A stretch of DNA of 64,000 bases. Source: Rhynchospora pubera (lineage: Eukaryota; Streptophyta; Magnoliopsida; Poales; Cyperaceae). The position numbers and the translations under genes are program-made. The stretch covers positions 154,127,461-154,191,460 of the forward strand of contig CM051460.1 in the NCBI GenBank assembly GCA_028095005.1. Direction: 5' to 3'. This document shows positions 1-11,606 of this stretch, piece after piece (the stretch's first letter is position 1; each line of letters starts with the position of its first letter). Under the pieces are notes generated by a model. It had not been told where the DNA came from. It did not search any database and worked only from the letters and a program-made list of their open reading frames with translations.

Positions 1-345
1 ACTGTCCAGGCAAGCATCAATGCTGCTGTCAGAGCGATTAGGTGAGATATAGCACATTGATATCAGACGGGTAGGAAGAGCAGGATACAAGGTTAGAAAT
101 CGGTACAGACACAAGAAAACACAGCAGATCTAGAGGCACTTAATGCACGGAGTAAAAAGAAGTGTAAAGAAAAGGGGAAATTGATGCAGGGAGTTAATTA
201 ATCAGGGGACGGAAGGGGAGTAAACGGGTAGATGCAGGGATTGGTTAGGTACTGGTAAAGTAATCAGGAGAGGTAATTGGGAGGAATTAGGTCGGGAGGG
301 AGGGTTGGGAGGAGGAGCTCTCACCGCACCCATCCAGCGTATATA
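1..345 (-). promoter_or_regulatory. Possible promoter and 5' leader of a minus-strand gene off the left edge
   Basis: Read on the minus strand, this stretch starts with a TATATAC motif near 340. A pyrimidine-rich leader follows, then a possible splice acceptor (CTGACAG) about 22 bases from the left edge. That layout fits the 5' end of a gene transcribed leftwards out of the window. No coding exon can be confirmed, and the A-run at 344-365 on the plus strand could instead be the tail of an old retroposed copy. Weak call. Confidence 0.2.
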
Positions 346-365
346 AAAAAAAAAAAAAAAAAAAA

Positions 366-2560
366 CCTGTTGTTAAAAGGATTCGTAAAGGAATGAACGT
401 CATGTCGTGTTTTCTTTTCAGTTATTATTCGTTTAACACAAGACGGACCTTTTGCCTAAATCTTTAAATAACAAGCTAACTCACTTGTGCTATCTTTACT
501 CGGAAATTGCACCCAGGCCTTCATATATTGTCTGGAAAACATATGGTTTTGTTATGTTAGTTTAAGTTGTCGATCTAAAATTTATAGATTAAGCATCATT
601 CCGAAATATGTCGATATATTAATCCAATCTATAAATTCCACGATGAAAAATTATTTGACCTCATTAATTATCATTGCAGTTGCATGCAGCCAATTAGTTT
701 TCTATATATTTTAATTAAAATCATATTATCTTATAAAAAAAATCATATACTTAAATTTAGTATTGTTGTTAGACGAAAAAACATTAAACTAGTACTTTTT
801 AAAAAGTGATCGATAGTGGTGCTGTAATAAATATTGAATTAAAGAACTAAATAATAAAAATATAAAAGCAGCAAATCCAGCAGTATTCTATTAATTCTAT
901 TCGAGCCCCAAAATAATTAGCACACCAATTGAAAGTTGAAATATATATCTCGGGGGTTCAATTGGGTGTTTGTAGCAGGATATCTTAATCTTATCTTCTA
1001 AAAGGAGTAAAGAAGCAAAAAAAATATATTTATTCAATGACTGTGTACACAGTTGAGAAGCAACGGTCCCCTCCTAATGCTTTTGGCCTATTGCTATTCA
1101 ATTGCAGGGAAAATGCTTCTTTGGAGGAGGTGTAATAATGGGGTCGAGAGAGCAACGTTGGTCCCCATTCCTCATCCTTCTCATGCAACCCACATTGCAT
1201 CTCCGAAACTTAAAAAAGTTGTAATTTTAGGGACAATGTCATGAATAGTTTCAAAGAGAGAGATTCTAATGGATTAATTAATATTTTTCACGCCTTTGAA
1301 TTTATTTAACTTTTAATCAAAATTTTAAAAACTCAAATTTTGGTAAAGAATTCGCATCCGCTGCCTAGTTTTGATGGCACGACATGCTTGGCAGTTGGCA
1401 TTGGCTACAGCCTACAAAGACAGATGGCACGACACAAATCGACAATGCAGGCCCATTATTTCAACTATTTGCCATGAACTTTGTATGAATCTCAAACATG
1501 TCGTACCTCCAAAAATTATTATTATTCTTGCTCGTTTGATCCAGATCAAATGGTTAAGGTCACGTATTGATAGTTGCGTTGTCACCACAACTATAACAAA
1601 CAATTGAAGATTCCTATCAAATAAAGAAACAACTGAAAATCGCGATAATCAATTAATATTATTAATTAATTGAAGGGTCGCTGAGCACTGGGTAGTGCAA
1701 ACTAGTATAAATTGTAACAAGTTATTTAGTTAATTCGAGGGCTAAACTTAAATTAAAAATTGCATTACTAATTTTATGTTCAGCATTTGTGAATAATATG
1801 TTCCTCGTTACACTGATAATATAATTAATGATGCTCATTCGAATTATCAAAATTTGAGATATCAACATTTTCGCCAAAATAAAAAATAAAACTCATATCA
1901 CTACTTCAAACAGTCCCACTCTCCACTCCATCCCATTTAAATAAGCACAAAATGTACAAGTACTGAAGTACGTACTTACATACCTACCTACCATATCTAT
2001 AAACTTTATTATGCACCATCTATGACTATACGTTCGGAGGGACATTTTGTCATAATGTCTTTCTTATTAATTATGCATCATCTAGTGTCTAAATTATAAC
2101 TATGGATACTCTTTACAAATTTTTACGGAGATCAAAATGTGAGAAATGCCAATATATTTAACGCAAACACATATCTGTATAACTTAATATGATGATTAAA
2201 TAAATATAGCAACATTTCATCTCCTTTAATCCACCTAAATCTGCGGATGATTATATGAATCATATAATATATGCGGTGCATTGTAATTATAATTCTAATT
2301 TATTATCGAAATTACTTAAAATCATCTCCTCATCAGCGTCATCCCGTCATCCACTCTTCAGTGTCATTTTATTTTTTTTATTTTCAAAATACTTGTCTAG
2401 TGTCATCCCTCATCCTTTGTGTTTTTGTCTTTAATCCTTATCCAATGTGTACCCACTCCTACTTCTGGTGCTTACGCTTCCCTCCCTCCTCCCATCTCAT
2501 GAGGACCCCATCCCCGTACAAAACCAGGGCAATTGCAATTACAATATATATAATCATAAT
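366..2560. other. Intergenic, no gene seen
   Basis: AT-rich sequence whose only reading frames are short and show no family resemblance, codon bias or splice structure. I see no RNA gene and no clean terminal inverted repeats. Confidence 0.6.
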
Positions 2561-2569
2561 TATGTTCAA

Positions 2570-2880
2570 TATCAGAATAAAACTCAGGAACAAACAATAT
2601 AAAAATCACGAGTCCATGACAATCAGCATATAGAACTAGGACAATCGGTATAAAATTTAAGACAATCAACATAAAAAAACAGAACAATTATCATAAAAAT
2701 TAGCAAAAATTAAATTTATCCAGACAATCATTATAAGAACTATGAAAATTAGCTTACAAAACTAAAATAATAAAAAAAATAATACTAACTGTCCTCGAAA
2801 AAAATTAATTGTCCTAGAAAATATTATTAATTGTCTTGACAACTAAGACAATTAAATTTTACATAGGCAATTAGCATACA
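2570..2880. repeat. Degenerate minisatellite of ACAATCA-type units
   Basis: A motif close to GACAATCAGCATA followed by A-rich sequence recurs about every 20-25 bases, and near its right end appears as the complementary form AATTGTC. The block is bracketed by purine/pyrimidine tracts (CCCTCCCTCCTCCC near 2480 and GGAGGGAAGGAGGG near 2888) and by ACAAAACCAGG on both sides, so it may be the interior of an old inverted-repeat element. Units are too diverged for an exact period. Confidence 0.45.
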
Positions 2881-2919
2881 AAACCAGGAGGGAAGGAGGG
2901 AGTGCGCTCTGTGATGAGC

Positions 2920-4525
2920 GATAAAATTGAAATGGTAATTAGCGTCGAATTCCAAAAATAAGAAGAGAAAAACACGTACTCTCAGGAATGATGGGGATGA
3001 TCGATCGTTATCAGGTCCGAATTTATTATTCTTAAATAATTATAATTTTATTATTTGTATTCGTAATTTATCGGTTATGTTTCCCTATATGTTAAGATGT
3101 GTATTTTTCTTGTTAAATTTGACGTCCGTCTGATATCAATATAGTCTGCTCTCACTAAATCGAAAATACGTTTCCTAATTAATTAATTGCTAGGGGCTGG
3201 ACCCAGCCTTGTCATAGAAAACAATAAATCGAAGGGACATGAATAAAGAGTTTTAGTACTATTCGTTCCAAATCCACTCCCACCTTCCACTTACAGACTT
3301 AAAGCCATCTATACTATTCACACATGCAATACAACTATAAGAACATTATTAATTAATTGCTGTAATGACGTAACAACATCGACAAAAAATATTTTTTATT
3401 GGTGTGATTTTTTCTTTTTTTTTAACAATATATTGGTGTGAATAAATGTAGTAATTTTAGTACCATAAAAATTAACTCAACTGGTCCTTGAGAGATGACA
3501 ATAATACAGTAAATCCTCCGACCATTTGCTTGTCGCCTTAGAAATCCGGAGTGGATTTTCTTCCTTTTTCTTGAGACATCTGACATCATGTATAGAGCCA
3601 AATCTAGCGCTATCAACTTGTTTAGTTATTCAATTAGTCAAGTGGTAGAGGGAAAGTTGATGGAGCCTTACCTTGTAATAATTAAGAAATGGGACAAACC
3701 AAACAAAACCAATGATGAGGATCAGATCTTGTGTGACATCGTTGTGAGCCATCAGTGCATCTATATTAGCTTTCGGACCAGAATACAGAGAACCAGAGTG
3801 TTAACACACGGATTGACTCATGTACTGTCTATATAGTTCGATCCGGATGAAACAAATTAGCTGCGAATATCTGATCAAACCAAGATTAAGTAGAACTAGA
3901 AAACCAAAAGATTTAAATAATAATAATAATTTAATAAGTCGTGGAAGAAAGTTAAAACTTAGAAGCCAACAATTACATGAAGAAACCTTAGTTATCAGAG
4001 AATAATTCGCCTACACCAAGTTAACTTTTTTGTTAATATTATATAAATTTTTTTGTTGGAGGTTTAAAGCACTTTCTGTGTAATTTAGACTAGCCATTTT
4101 TTTGTCTGAGTCCCTGAAGAACACAAATATGAACAACATAACATATATCATTTCCAACCATGTCGATGTAGTGTTATGTTCAGTGTACCAAACTTTTGTG
4201 GCAACTCACAAACGAATTTGTCAAAAGGATAAGAAATCTTCGCTTAACACAGTACTTGTAATATTTTTCACGAGGGATATTGATGATTCAACGGTATTAA
4301 TATGTTATTGATATGGCACATGTATAAAACTGCATAATATAATTTATATAAACATTTATCTTATATGCATCACTTTATGTACCAAAATTTTTATACTTTG
4401 AGGGTGACAACGTTACTTCCCGAAGTAAAGGACGGCATACTTCGGACTCATATTTCGACATCCGATCTTCAAGGGATTGATTCGATCGAGTTATTCAATA
4501 TGATATCTTATTAGAAACCCCTCTA
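2920..4525. other. Intergenic, no gene seen
   Basis: AT-rich sequence with only short, unsupported reading frames and no recognisable protein, RNA gene or complete element. Confidence 0.55.
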
Positions 4526-4549
4526 TATATATATATATAGAGAGAGAGA

Positions 4550-4744
4550 GAGATTGGCTAAAGTATACTCCAGCATACAGATAGTCCGTATGTTGGAGTC
4601 GTTTTTCAAAATCTAAAATGCATACGGTCGATCTGAACATTTCAAATTGTTCTCCGTATTGAAATCTTCTAGGAAACCAAAATTTAGATTTTGAGAAATA
4701 ACTCTAGCATACGGGTTTGATCCGTATGATGGAGTATACTTTAG

Positions 4745-4749
<5 letters not shown>
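4550..4749. mobile_element. MITE copy A, internally deleted
   Basis: Begins GAGATTGGCTAAAGTATACT and ends with the inverse of that sequence. At 200 bp it is about half the length of copy B beside it. The left arm, including the core motif that reads GTTCTCC(G/A)TATTGAAATC, is present, but the right arm is reduced to its tip, as in an internal deletion derivative. It is flanked by TA/GA dinucleotide runs on both sides. Confidence 0.75.

Positions 4750-4796
<47 letters not shown>
4749..4796. repeat. TA/GA microsatellite between MITE copies A and B
   Basis: An uninterrupted run of TA units followed by GA units. The last GA units merge into the GAGAT terminus of copy B, so the element tip and the microsatellite cannot be told apart exactly. 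Confidence 0.9.
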
Positions 4797-4801
<5 letters not shown>

Positions 4802-5202
4802 TGGCTAAAGTATACTCCAGCATATAGATAGCCCGTATGCTGGAGTCGTTTCTCACAATCTAAAGGGCATACAGTCGATCCGAAACTTTCAAATTGTTCT
4901 CCATATTGAAATCTCCTAGGAAACTAAAATTTATATTTTTTCGAATTTTTTTACTATATATTATGCTATTTTAAAAAAACATTGTAAAGGAGTTGTAAAT
5001 GAGTATTTCTGGCCCTTCAATTTGAAAATAGCATAATATATAGCAAAAAAATTCGAAAAAATGTAAAATTTGGTCTTGAAAGATATTTTTACATGGAGAA
5101 CAACTTGAACGGTTTGGATCGACTGTTTGAATTTTAGATTTTGAGAAACAACTCCAGCATACGGGTTTAATCCGTATGCTGGAGTATACTTTAGCCAATC
5201 TC
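4797..5202. mobile_element. MITE copy B, full-length foldback element (MULE type)
   Basis: A 406-bp near-palindrome with tips GAGATTGGCTAAAGTATACT and its inverse. The arms are about 190 bases each and meet around 4990-5030. Each arm holds a core with GATCCGAA..TTCAA, GTTCTCCATATTGAAATCTC and an A/T tract ending in TATATATTATGCTATTTT. There is no coding capacity. Length, long arms, and the 9-bp target duplication of a sister copy at 25545 point to a Mutator-like MITE. Flanks are TA/GA microsatellite, so no target duplication can be read here. Confidence 0.8.
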
Positions 5203-5204
5203 TC

Positions 5205-5242
<38 letters not shown>

Positions 5243-5248
<6 letters not shown>

Positions 5249-5663
5249 TGCTATGGTGCATCGCGATGTATTGAGGTTTTTGTACATCACGATCATTATC
5301 TGTCAACCGTTTTATAAATTGACAAATCTAATTAAACTAATTCAATATACATATTGAAATATCATTACAAACCAAATTTTATATTTTTTGAAATTTGTTT
5401 ACTATTTTTTTTCGAATTTTCTAAAATTTTCCTTTTCTTGAAACCAATTAATAATAAAGAAATTCCAAAAATGGCAGGTTTTAAAAAAATCGAAAAAAAT
5501 AGTAAAAAAATTTCAAAAAATATAAAATTTGGTTTATAATGAGATTTCAATATATAGATTGAATTTGCTTAGTTAGATTTTCAATTTGTAAAACTATCGA
5601 CAAATATGGTCGCGATGTACAAAAGCCTTAATACATCGCGATGTACCATGTACCATAGCATGC

Positions 5664-5669
<6 letters not shown>
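5243..5669. mobile_element. MITE copy C, same core, different subterminal sequence
   Basis: Foldback element with left tip GAGATATGCTATGGTGCATC and the inverse near 5640-5665. Its subterminal region (CATCGCGATGTA, present in both arms) is unlike that of copies A, B and D. Its interior again has ATATTGAAAT, CAAATTTTATATTTTTTGAAAT and the mirrored second arm. It sits in GA and TA microsatellite on its two sides. Confidence 0.75.

Positions 5670-5737
<68 letters not shown>
5668..5737. repeat. (TA)n microsatellite, about 35 units
   Basis: Pure TA dinucleotide run between MITE copies C and D. It has replaced or swallowed the left tip of copy D. Confidence 0.95.
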
Positions 5738-5739
<2 letters not shown>

Positions 5740-6098
5740 GGATTTGATCCGTATGCTGGAGTCGTTTCTCAAAATCTAAAATTCAAACAGTCGATCCAAA
5801 CCGTTCAAGTTGTTCTCCATATAAAAATATCATTTAAGACCAAATTTTATATTTTTTCGAAATTTTTTACTATATATTATGCTATTTTCAAATTGAAGGG
5901 TCAGAAATACTCCTTTACAGTGTTTTTTGAAAATAGCATGATATATAGCAAAAAAAATCGAAAAAAATATAAATTTTGGTTTCATAGAAGATTTCAATTT
6001 GGAGAACAATTTGAATGGTTCGGATCGACTGTATGAATTTTAGATTTTGAGAAACGACTCGGATCGACTGTATGCTGAAGTATGCTTTAGCCAATCTC
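5738..6098. mobile_element. MITE copy D, left tip lost in TA repeat
   Basis: Same element as copy B by its arms (CCGTATGCTGGAGTCGTTTC, the GTTCTCCATAT core and the mirrored half). It ends in the family tip near 6075-6098. The left terminus is missing and the element starts directly after the (TA)n run. The right flank is a CT run, then more TA. Confidence 0.75.
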
Positions 6099-7430
6099 TC
6101 TCTCTCTCTATTTATATATACACATACATTTTTTATTTTTATATAATCAATTAATTGGAGAATTACACATCTTTCAATAATAATGTTTTTTTTTTCAATT
6201 TAAGAAATGTTGAAAATTTTTTAAAATATAAAATTTTATAATAGATTTTAAAACGGAATAGAATCGATAATTGAATTTTGAATGATGAGATACGAGTTCA
6301 AGGTACCGATTCTGATTACTTGGTAAGGCATCATATAGTGACGGATATAACAATACAAGAATTTCGGCACATAAAGTGATGGATAAAAAGACGGATCGTT
6401 AATTTGTTACAGTCTGTTTATATGGAACTTTTGTATGTCAAACTTAATATAACTTAAATCTGTAAAAAAAAAAGAGGAAAAAAAAAACATAAAGTCCAAT
6501 GAATTGGATGGAGATAGTTTGTCCGCTGCGTTTATTTACGAAAAAATTGCTTACGAATACGAATATGATATTTAGAATATCTTGGAGATTTATGGCGAAA
6601 TTCAAATTCACCATGAAGAATAAGGTATTGACGAAGAGGAATATCTTTACCAAATTTTCGTAAACGAGATTTACGAAAAACTCCATTTTCGTCCATGAGC
6701 AACTTGTGCTAATGGATTAGTTTGATCTGAAACTTGCGATAAGAGGTGCAGGCAAAAAAACGATTCATAAGTAGTTGTTAATGAAGTTGAACTTACCAAA
6801 TTTTGAGGACTTGATATCCATTTATCATCAAAGATTGCTACAGATATAGTATTCCGAATCGTTTTTTTTTATTTTAAGCCTCAAACCTATTTCAAACTAT
6901 TAAATATGATTTCCAATATTGAAAACTAGTACAAAATTATATTTTATAGTTTTTTTTTACTATTTTTTCAAAATTTTAGAAAATCATCAATTGAAAATAT
7001 CATGAGCTGTTTAAAATAATAAATTTCAAATAATTTAAGAAAATTAGAAAACAAATAAAAAATATAAATTCGGTTTTATAATATATATATTAATATTAAT
7101 ATTAATATTATAGTGAACGATTTAAATGGATCGTTTGAGGCTCAAAATTTAAGAACTATCCATTAATGAGATCATTGCATTTTTGCTTGATAAAAAGAAA
7201 ACATATCTAAAATGTCACAATCATTTAGGCGTGTGTCCCAGACTCCCAGTACTACGTAGAGTGTTTTTTTTTTTTAACACTTCTCTCTCTCTCTCTATTT
7301 GTTTGAATGATAAATGCAATTCACGAAGATTATGTTAAGATGATTATTGATTCGAAATTCTTTCCGATTTTCAGACAAGACTAGAACCAGGATAGTTGGG
7401 ATCAGCAAAAAAAATACGCAGTGGATGTTT
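6099..7430. other. Intergenic with a decayed copy of the MITE core
   Basis: No gene seen. Around 6880-7150 there is a decayed foldback with CCAATATTGAAAACTAG, TTTTTTTACTATTTTTTCAAAATTTTAG and a mirrored half. It resembles the core of the 4550-6098 elements, but its termini are not recognisable. Confidence 0.45.
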
Positions 7431-7689
7431 TCTAATTTGAACCATCTGATTTAATTTTGACGGGCAGATTTTTACGGATCGCATGAATCTCGATGAAATC
7501 AAAAGACAATACATAATTCCGCAGTTGGCTGCGTCCCTGTATTTCTACAGTTCTCCCGACAGTTCTTTCATCCACGCCATCCGTTATGCTTCGCTCCATC
7601 CTGGCCGTCTGATGGTTTGCTTCTGTTTCGTCCCTCCGATCGCATCTCTCTCGATGTTTCTTCCTGATTGACATCCATCCCCTTTTTGC

Positions 7690-9060
7690 CATGCCGTTCC
7701 GATATTTTTTCTGTTCACGACGTGCCTCCGTGGACTATGGGGATCGCAACATCCATGTGGTCTGTGTACGATTGAAATCGCCTGCTTAGTCGCGGTGTGT
7801 GCGCTATTGTGCATTTCTGCTCCCTCCTTTTACTGTACTGCTTCGTGTTGGTCTATTGTCTTCGCTTATTCCAATTTTGCTTTCGATTTTGCACTGTAAT
7901 GTGCCACCTGGACCGTGGATCAACAAGGTGGGTCAGTCTTATTTCTATTTTGTGCTCTAGATCTTTCTATTTTGTTTTCTATTGCTTTCCTTACCTGCTC
8001 ACATTGTGTTTTCTGCACAGTATGTTGCGTTGTCTGTGCCTATATTGTCGATCAATTCTCCCTTTTTGCTGCACAATCTCTCTGGTCTGAGGTTTCCTGG
8101 CTTTCTTCTGGTGCTGTGTTCCTCTTCTGTTTGCATTGTATACTTCCCCCTTTTTTCTATTTTTTCTCTCATTTATGATGTTCTCAGTTCGGTTCTTACT
8201 TTTATTTGTGTTTTGCAGGTCTCCAGATTGGTACATTATTTGCTGCTACTGTTGCAATTGCTGTTGTGTGCTCTTCCTTCTGTTTGCAAGGTAACAAATC
8301 TATTTGTCTGCTGCTTAATTTCTGCACACCATTTTTCTTTTGTGGCTGTTGGATTTGCATGTTTCAACAGTGCATGTGTCATTTTTCTTTTCTTTTCTTC
8401 TTAGTGCACCATTTCTCATGTGTTGTACTTCCTGTTAGGTTATTGCATCAGGATGGTTTTCTGTTTGCTGGTGTGTGATCATCATGTTCTTTGTGTTCTT
8501 CAGTATTCATAGGTTAGTTGTTTGGTTCCTCATTTTCCATCTATTTGGTTTGCCAACTCCAGTTTTTGTGCTCCATGGATTACCTCTGCTCTCTGTGTGT
8601 GTTCTGCTATTGATAGGCCTTTGTACCGGTTATTATCATCTTATTGTTCGTGTTTTTTCTTACCTTGGTATGTTTCTGCTGTAGGGTCAGTTTTCGTTTT
8701 TTTAGTTGTTGTTCCAGTGTTTGTTTTTTGTAGGGATCTCCTACTTTTGTTTTATGATGCTCATTATAGTGCTTTCTGTTTGTTTGTCTATGTTATCCTT
8801 TTCATTTGTTATTTTGTTGTTCGATTCTTTTGTTATTTCCTAATCGTTTTTCTAGCATGGCTTCATGTTTCCGGTGCTGACCAATGTTTCTATTTTTTAT
8901 TTTCTGCTGCATTGCAGCTTAGGAGCATCTCAGGTGGTCGTTGTGTTCGGTTGTTGCTGCTTTCTGTCGTTGTTTGCTACTGATTTGTCTATTAGGTAAG
9001 AGGAAGTTGTTTTAAAGGATAGTTTTTTTTGGCACCATTTTCTTTTTCTTCTGAATTTTT
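7690..9060 (+). other. Strongly T-rich, A-poor block inside the Helitron
   Basis: The plus strand is dominated by T with G and C, and A is unusually rare. Several overlapping open frames result (for example 7982-8404 and 8522-8983), but their products are low-complexity strings of Phe, Leu, Cys, Val and Ser with no recognisable domain. They look like a by-product of base skew. The block could be an intron or leader of the RPA-like gene. Past about 9130 the composition turns A-rich. Confidence 0.5.
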
Positions 9061-9835
9061 TATGCTGCATGTTGATTTTATTATGCTGATTTTAAGATGG
9101 ACTGAATTTTTTCGCACCATGCTCTTTTTCTTCTGAATTTTTTGCTTTCTGAGTTTCATGAGCAATCTCAGTCTACCTCAATTGTTCTTGCATGCAATGG
9201 TCTTCAGATAACAGCATACATGAGTAAATTAAGCAATCCAGTCCATCTTAAAAAAAATCGCATCTATATTCATGCACAATTCCATATTAACATTCAGAAC
9301 ATCCAATGCAACATAACTATATGGATTGAAGACTTATACTGGCACAAGATTCCACTTTGACATTACCATTGGAGAGATAGTTGACTATCTCCAGAATTAC
9401 TGATTCTTTATTCTCCTTCATCCTCTCTTTCCTTTTCTTTTATTCTCAGTAATCCAATTTTTGACAACATGATTTTATCGGTACCACAGTCATATTATTG
9501 TCAGTGTTGCCTTTTAAGCTATAAATTTCTATCCTAAAGAAAAATACCATTTTTTTAGACATATAATTTTGATTTGTTATTCCAAAAAAAAATTAGTTCT
9601 CATATATAACCTGTGCTTTATCTTTCAGCTCTGCTCTCTATGGTGATCCAAACTATTGTTCTATTTTTGTCCAAAAAAACTTGCTTTGAGCAGAATACAG
9701 TTTACAAAACTATATTATGTCCCATCTTTTTCCATTCTCATTCTTTCCTTTGTGTAGTATCATATCTACTTCTGGTCATCAATATATAAAATGAAACTAA
9801 TTTATCATGTTTAGCTGATCACATTATTTTTCCAG

Positions 9836-10524
9836 GAAACACTCTACCAATGCCCAGCAAGAATAATACAAGTCACTAATCCTTTTTACTGGCACTATCT
9901 AGCATGCACCGAGTGCCACAAAAAATTGGAGATCCAAGGCAAAGCATTCTACTGTACACAGTGCAGGATGAGCCGCCGTTACAACATCCCATGGTATGTG
10001 CACTTCTTTTCTGCTTTTTTCTTACATCATCACCTACCAAAGACAACATTTCTGTCATGCGAAAAAACATATAAAAAAATTCATCACTCAAACAACACAA
10101 TCTCAATAGCAGTACATTATTATCTAATATCTATGAACCACTTTTTGGTGACAGTCAGAACTGTCCAACACTTCTCGGGTACAGGATAAGAGTCCAAGTA
10201 GCAAATCAAATAGATCAAGCTCAGTTAATCTTGCTTGGTAAAACTGGAGAAATGATTGTTGGCGTTGATTCGGTAGCTTTGAAATTTGAACATGATAATG
10301 ACAAAGAAAACCTGCCTCAATATCTGTTCACTATTTCGGGCAAGCAACCAGACCCAGAATACACATTCCACAGCTACACTGTTACACGCCATGACCCAGT
10401 GCCAGACAATATGGTGGATCTGTTGCCAGAACCAGTCCTCCTCATAAAAAAAGTTCATCAACACAGCAGGAAGAAACACCACCGCCACAAACACCATCTA
10501 CAGGCAAAGGGAAAAAAATCATGA
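9836..10524 (+). CDS. Replication protein A 70-kDa subunit-like, C-terminal fragment (Helitron cargo)
   Basis: RPA70 binds single-stranded DNA, and RPA-like open frames are typical Helitron cargo. Two exons can be read: 9836-9993, after an acceptor TTTTTCCAG, and 10185-10524, joined by a 191-bp intron (donor GTATGTG, acceptor GGTACAG). The join restores a Trp codon, giving NIPW-IRVQV. The first exon has the zinc ribbon of the RPA70 C-terminal OB fold, with two CxxC pairs (ACTECHKK and FYCTQC). The second continues as the OB-fold strand region (QVANQIDQAQLILLGKTGE) and ends in a Lys/His-rich tail at a TGA. The OB folds expected upstream were not found, so this is a fragment, or its 5' exons are too diverged to see. 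A host RPA gene is less likely given the Helitron end 1.1 kb downstream. Confidence 0.7.
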
Positions 10525-11580
10525 CATCCTCCGCTGAAACAGGCCCAACTGATGATACCATAAAAAAAAAGGTATGATATTGCACACCATCTCCTACACT
10601 TCATTTTCTCAATCAGTGCTCATTTAAAAAAAAAATTATGATAACATATCGTTTCCTCCCCTGAAACCAATAAATGAAGAACCACCATGGAAGAAACACC
10701 AGCATACACAGAGCCGCATAAGAAAATCAGACGAAGGATGATATATGATTTCTCCCTATCAGAAGAAACATAAAGGAATTATTACAATTTCAGTTCTCCA
10801 TGGCTTCCTTAAAATAAAAATTTAAAAAAAACCCAAGTCAATCTACATGGCCTCTCACATATTTCAGTTTTTTGTATTTGCATACTCTTTATCCAACACA
10901 AAAAAAAACAAAAATACTAAGCTAACACCAATCACATCTCGGATGGTATCCATCAAACCAATCCTATCTCTCCTTGCAAGCAGTAAATTATCATGGTCTC
11001 ACAGAAACACATCATTCATCTTTATAGTACCGCCGACCTGGAAGACCCATTACAGGATGATCCTGCAAGCCCCAACTAAACGATTTGCTCTCTTTATGCA
11101 TCCTCCTCCTGCATTGTGTATACCATCTCCTTTGTTTTGGTTTGTAGAACAACAACGGTGCATTCTTTTGTAATGTAAATTGGACGCCCATTCACACAGT
11201 CATAATCTGCATAGCTTAGCAAACAATCATCATGGACCAAAATGAATGTCGGTTTTGTTTAAATATATATAACTAAACATAATGTATGGTACACTTACAC
11301 TGGAAATCAATGCGTAGTGCATTTCTTGCCAGATAGCCATTAGTTTTAGTATATCTACAATGTACATATATCCATCTAGGATCACTTTTGTTGGGTATAT
11401 CCCTCTATATGCAGATATTATTAAGACAACTCGGTATCATCTATGTTTCTTCTCTTCAACTCTTTGATTGCATATTCATTTTGGGGCTGCTAGATAATCT
11501 AATATCGCACCATAACGATCATGTACAAAAAAATGCTCTGCCACCTAAATCTCCTCATGCCTTCACAAAAGAAAATTAAA

Positions 11581-11606
11581 TCGCGCAACGCGCGAGAAGC
11601 CACTAG
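11581..11606 (+). other. Helitron 3' terminus (hairpin plus CTAG)
   Basis: The inverted repeat TCGCGC/GCGCGA with a 3-base loop, then GAAGCCA, then CTAG, followed by host T. All elements of a Helitron 3' end are present at the usual spacing. Confidence 0.85.

Larger units (their letters stand above)
7430..11606 (+). mobile_element. Helitron with RPA-like gene; left end not located
   Basis: The right end is diagnostic. A short hairpin, TCGCGC-AAC-GCGCGA at 11581-11595, is followed after seven bases by CTAG at 11603-11606, with T as the next host base. This is the canonical 3' end of plant Helitrons, rolling-circle transposons that insert between A and T without target duplication. Inside lies a spliced gene for the C-terminal part of an RPA70-like protein, a cargo well known in plant Helitrons. 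I see no Rep/helicase, so it is probably non-autonomous. No 5' TC-type end was found. The start given is only where the sequence character changes, so the left boundary is uncertain. Confidence 0.65.

Noticed and set aside
5354..5550. 61-codon frames on both strands with near-identical products
   Set aside because: They are the two mirrored arms of a foldback MITE read from either side, not genes.
7982..8983. Several overlapping plus-strand open frames of 70-153 codons
   Set aside because: They lie in a T-rich, A-poor block, overlap each other in different frames, and encode low-complexity hydrophobic strings without any domain. The open frames follow from base composition.
9142..9360. 72-codon frame as an upstream OB-fold exon of the RPA-like gene
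   Set aside because: A few residues (GLQITAYMSKL) are vaguely OB-fold-like, but neither splice sites in phase nor clear family motifs support it.
10847..11173. 108-codon frame in the Helitron
   Set aside because: No domain, no splice context with the RPA-like exons, and a low-complexity composition.
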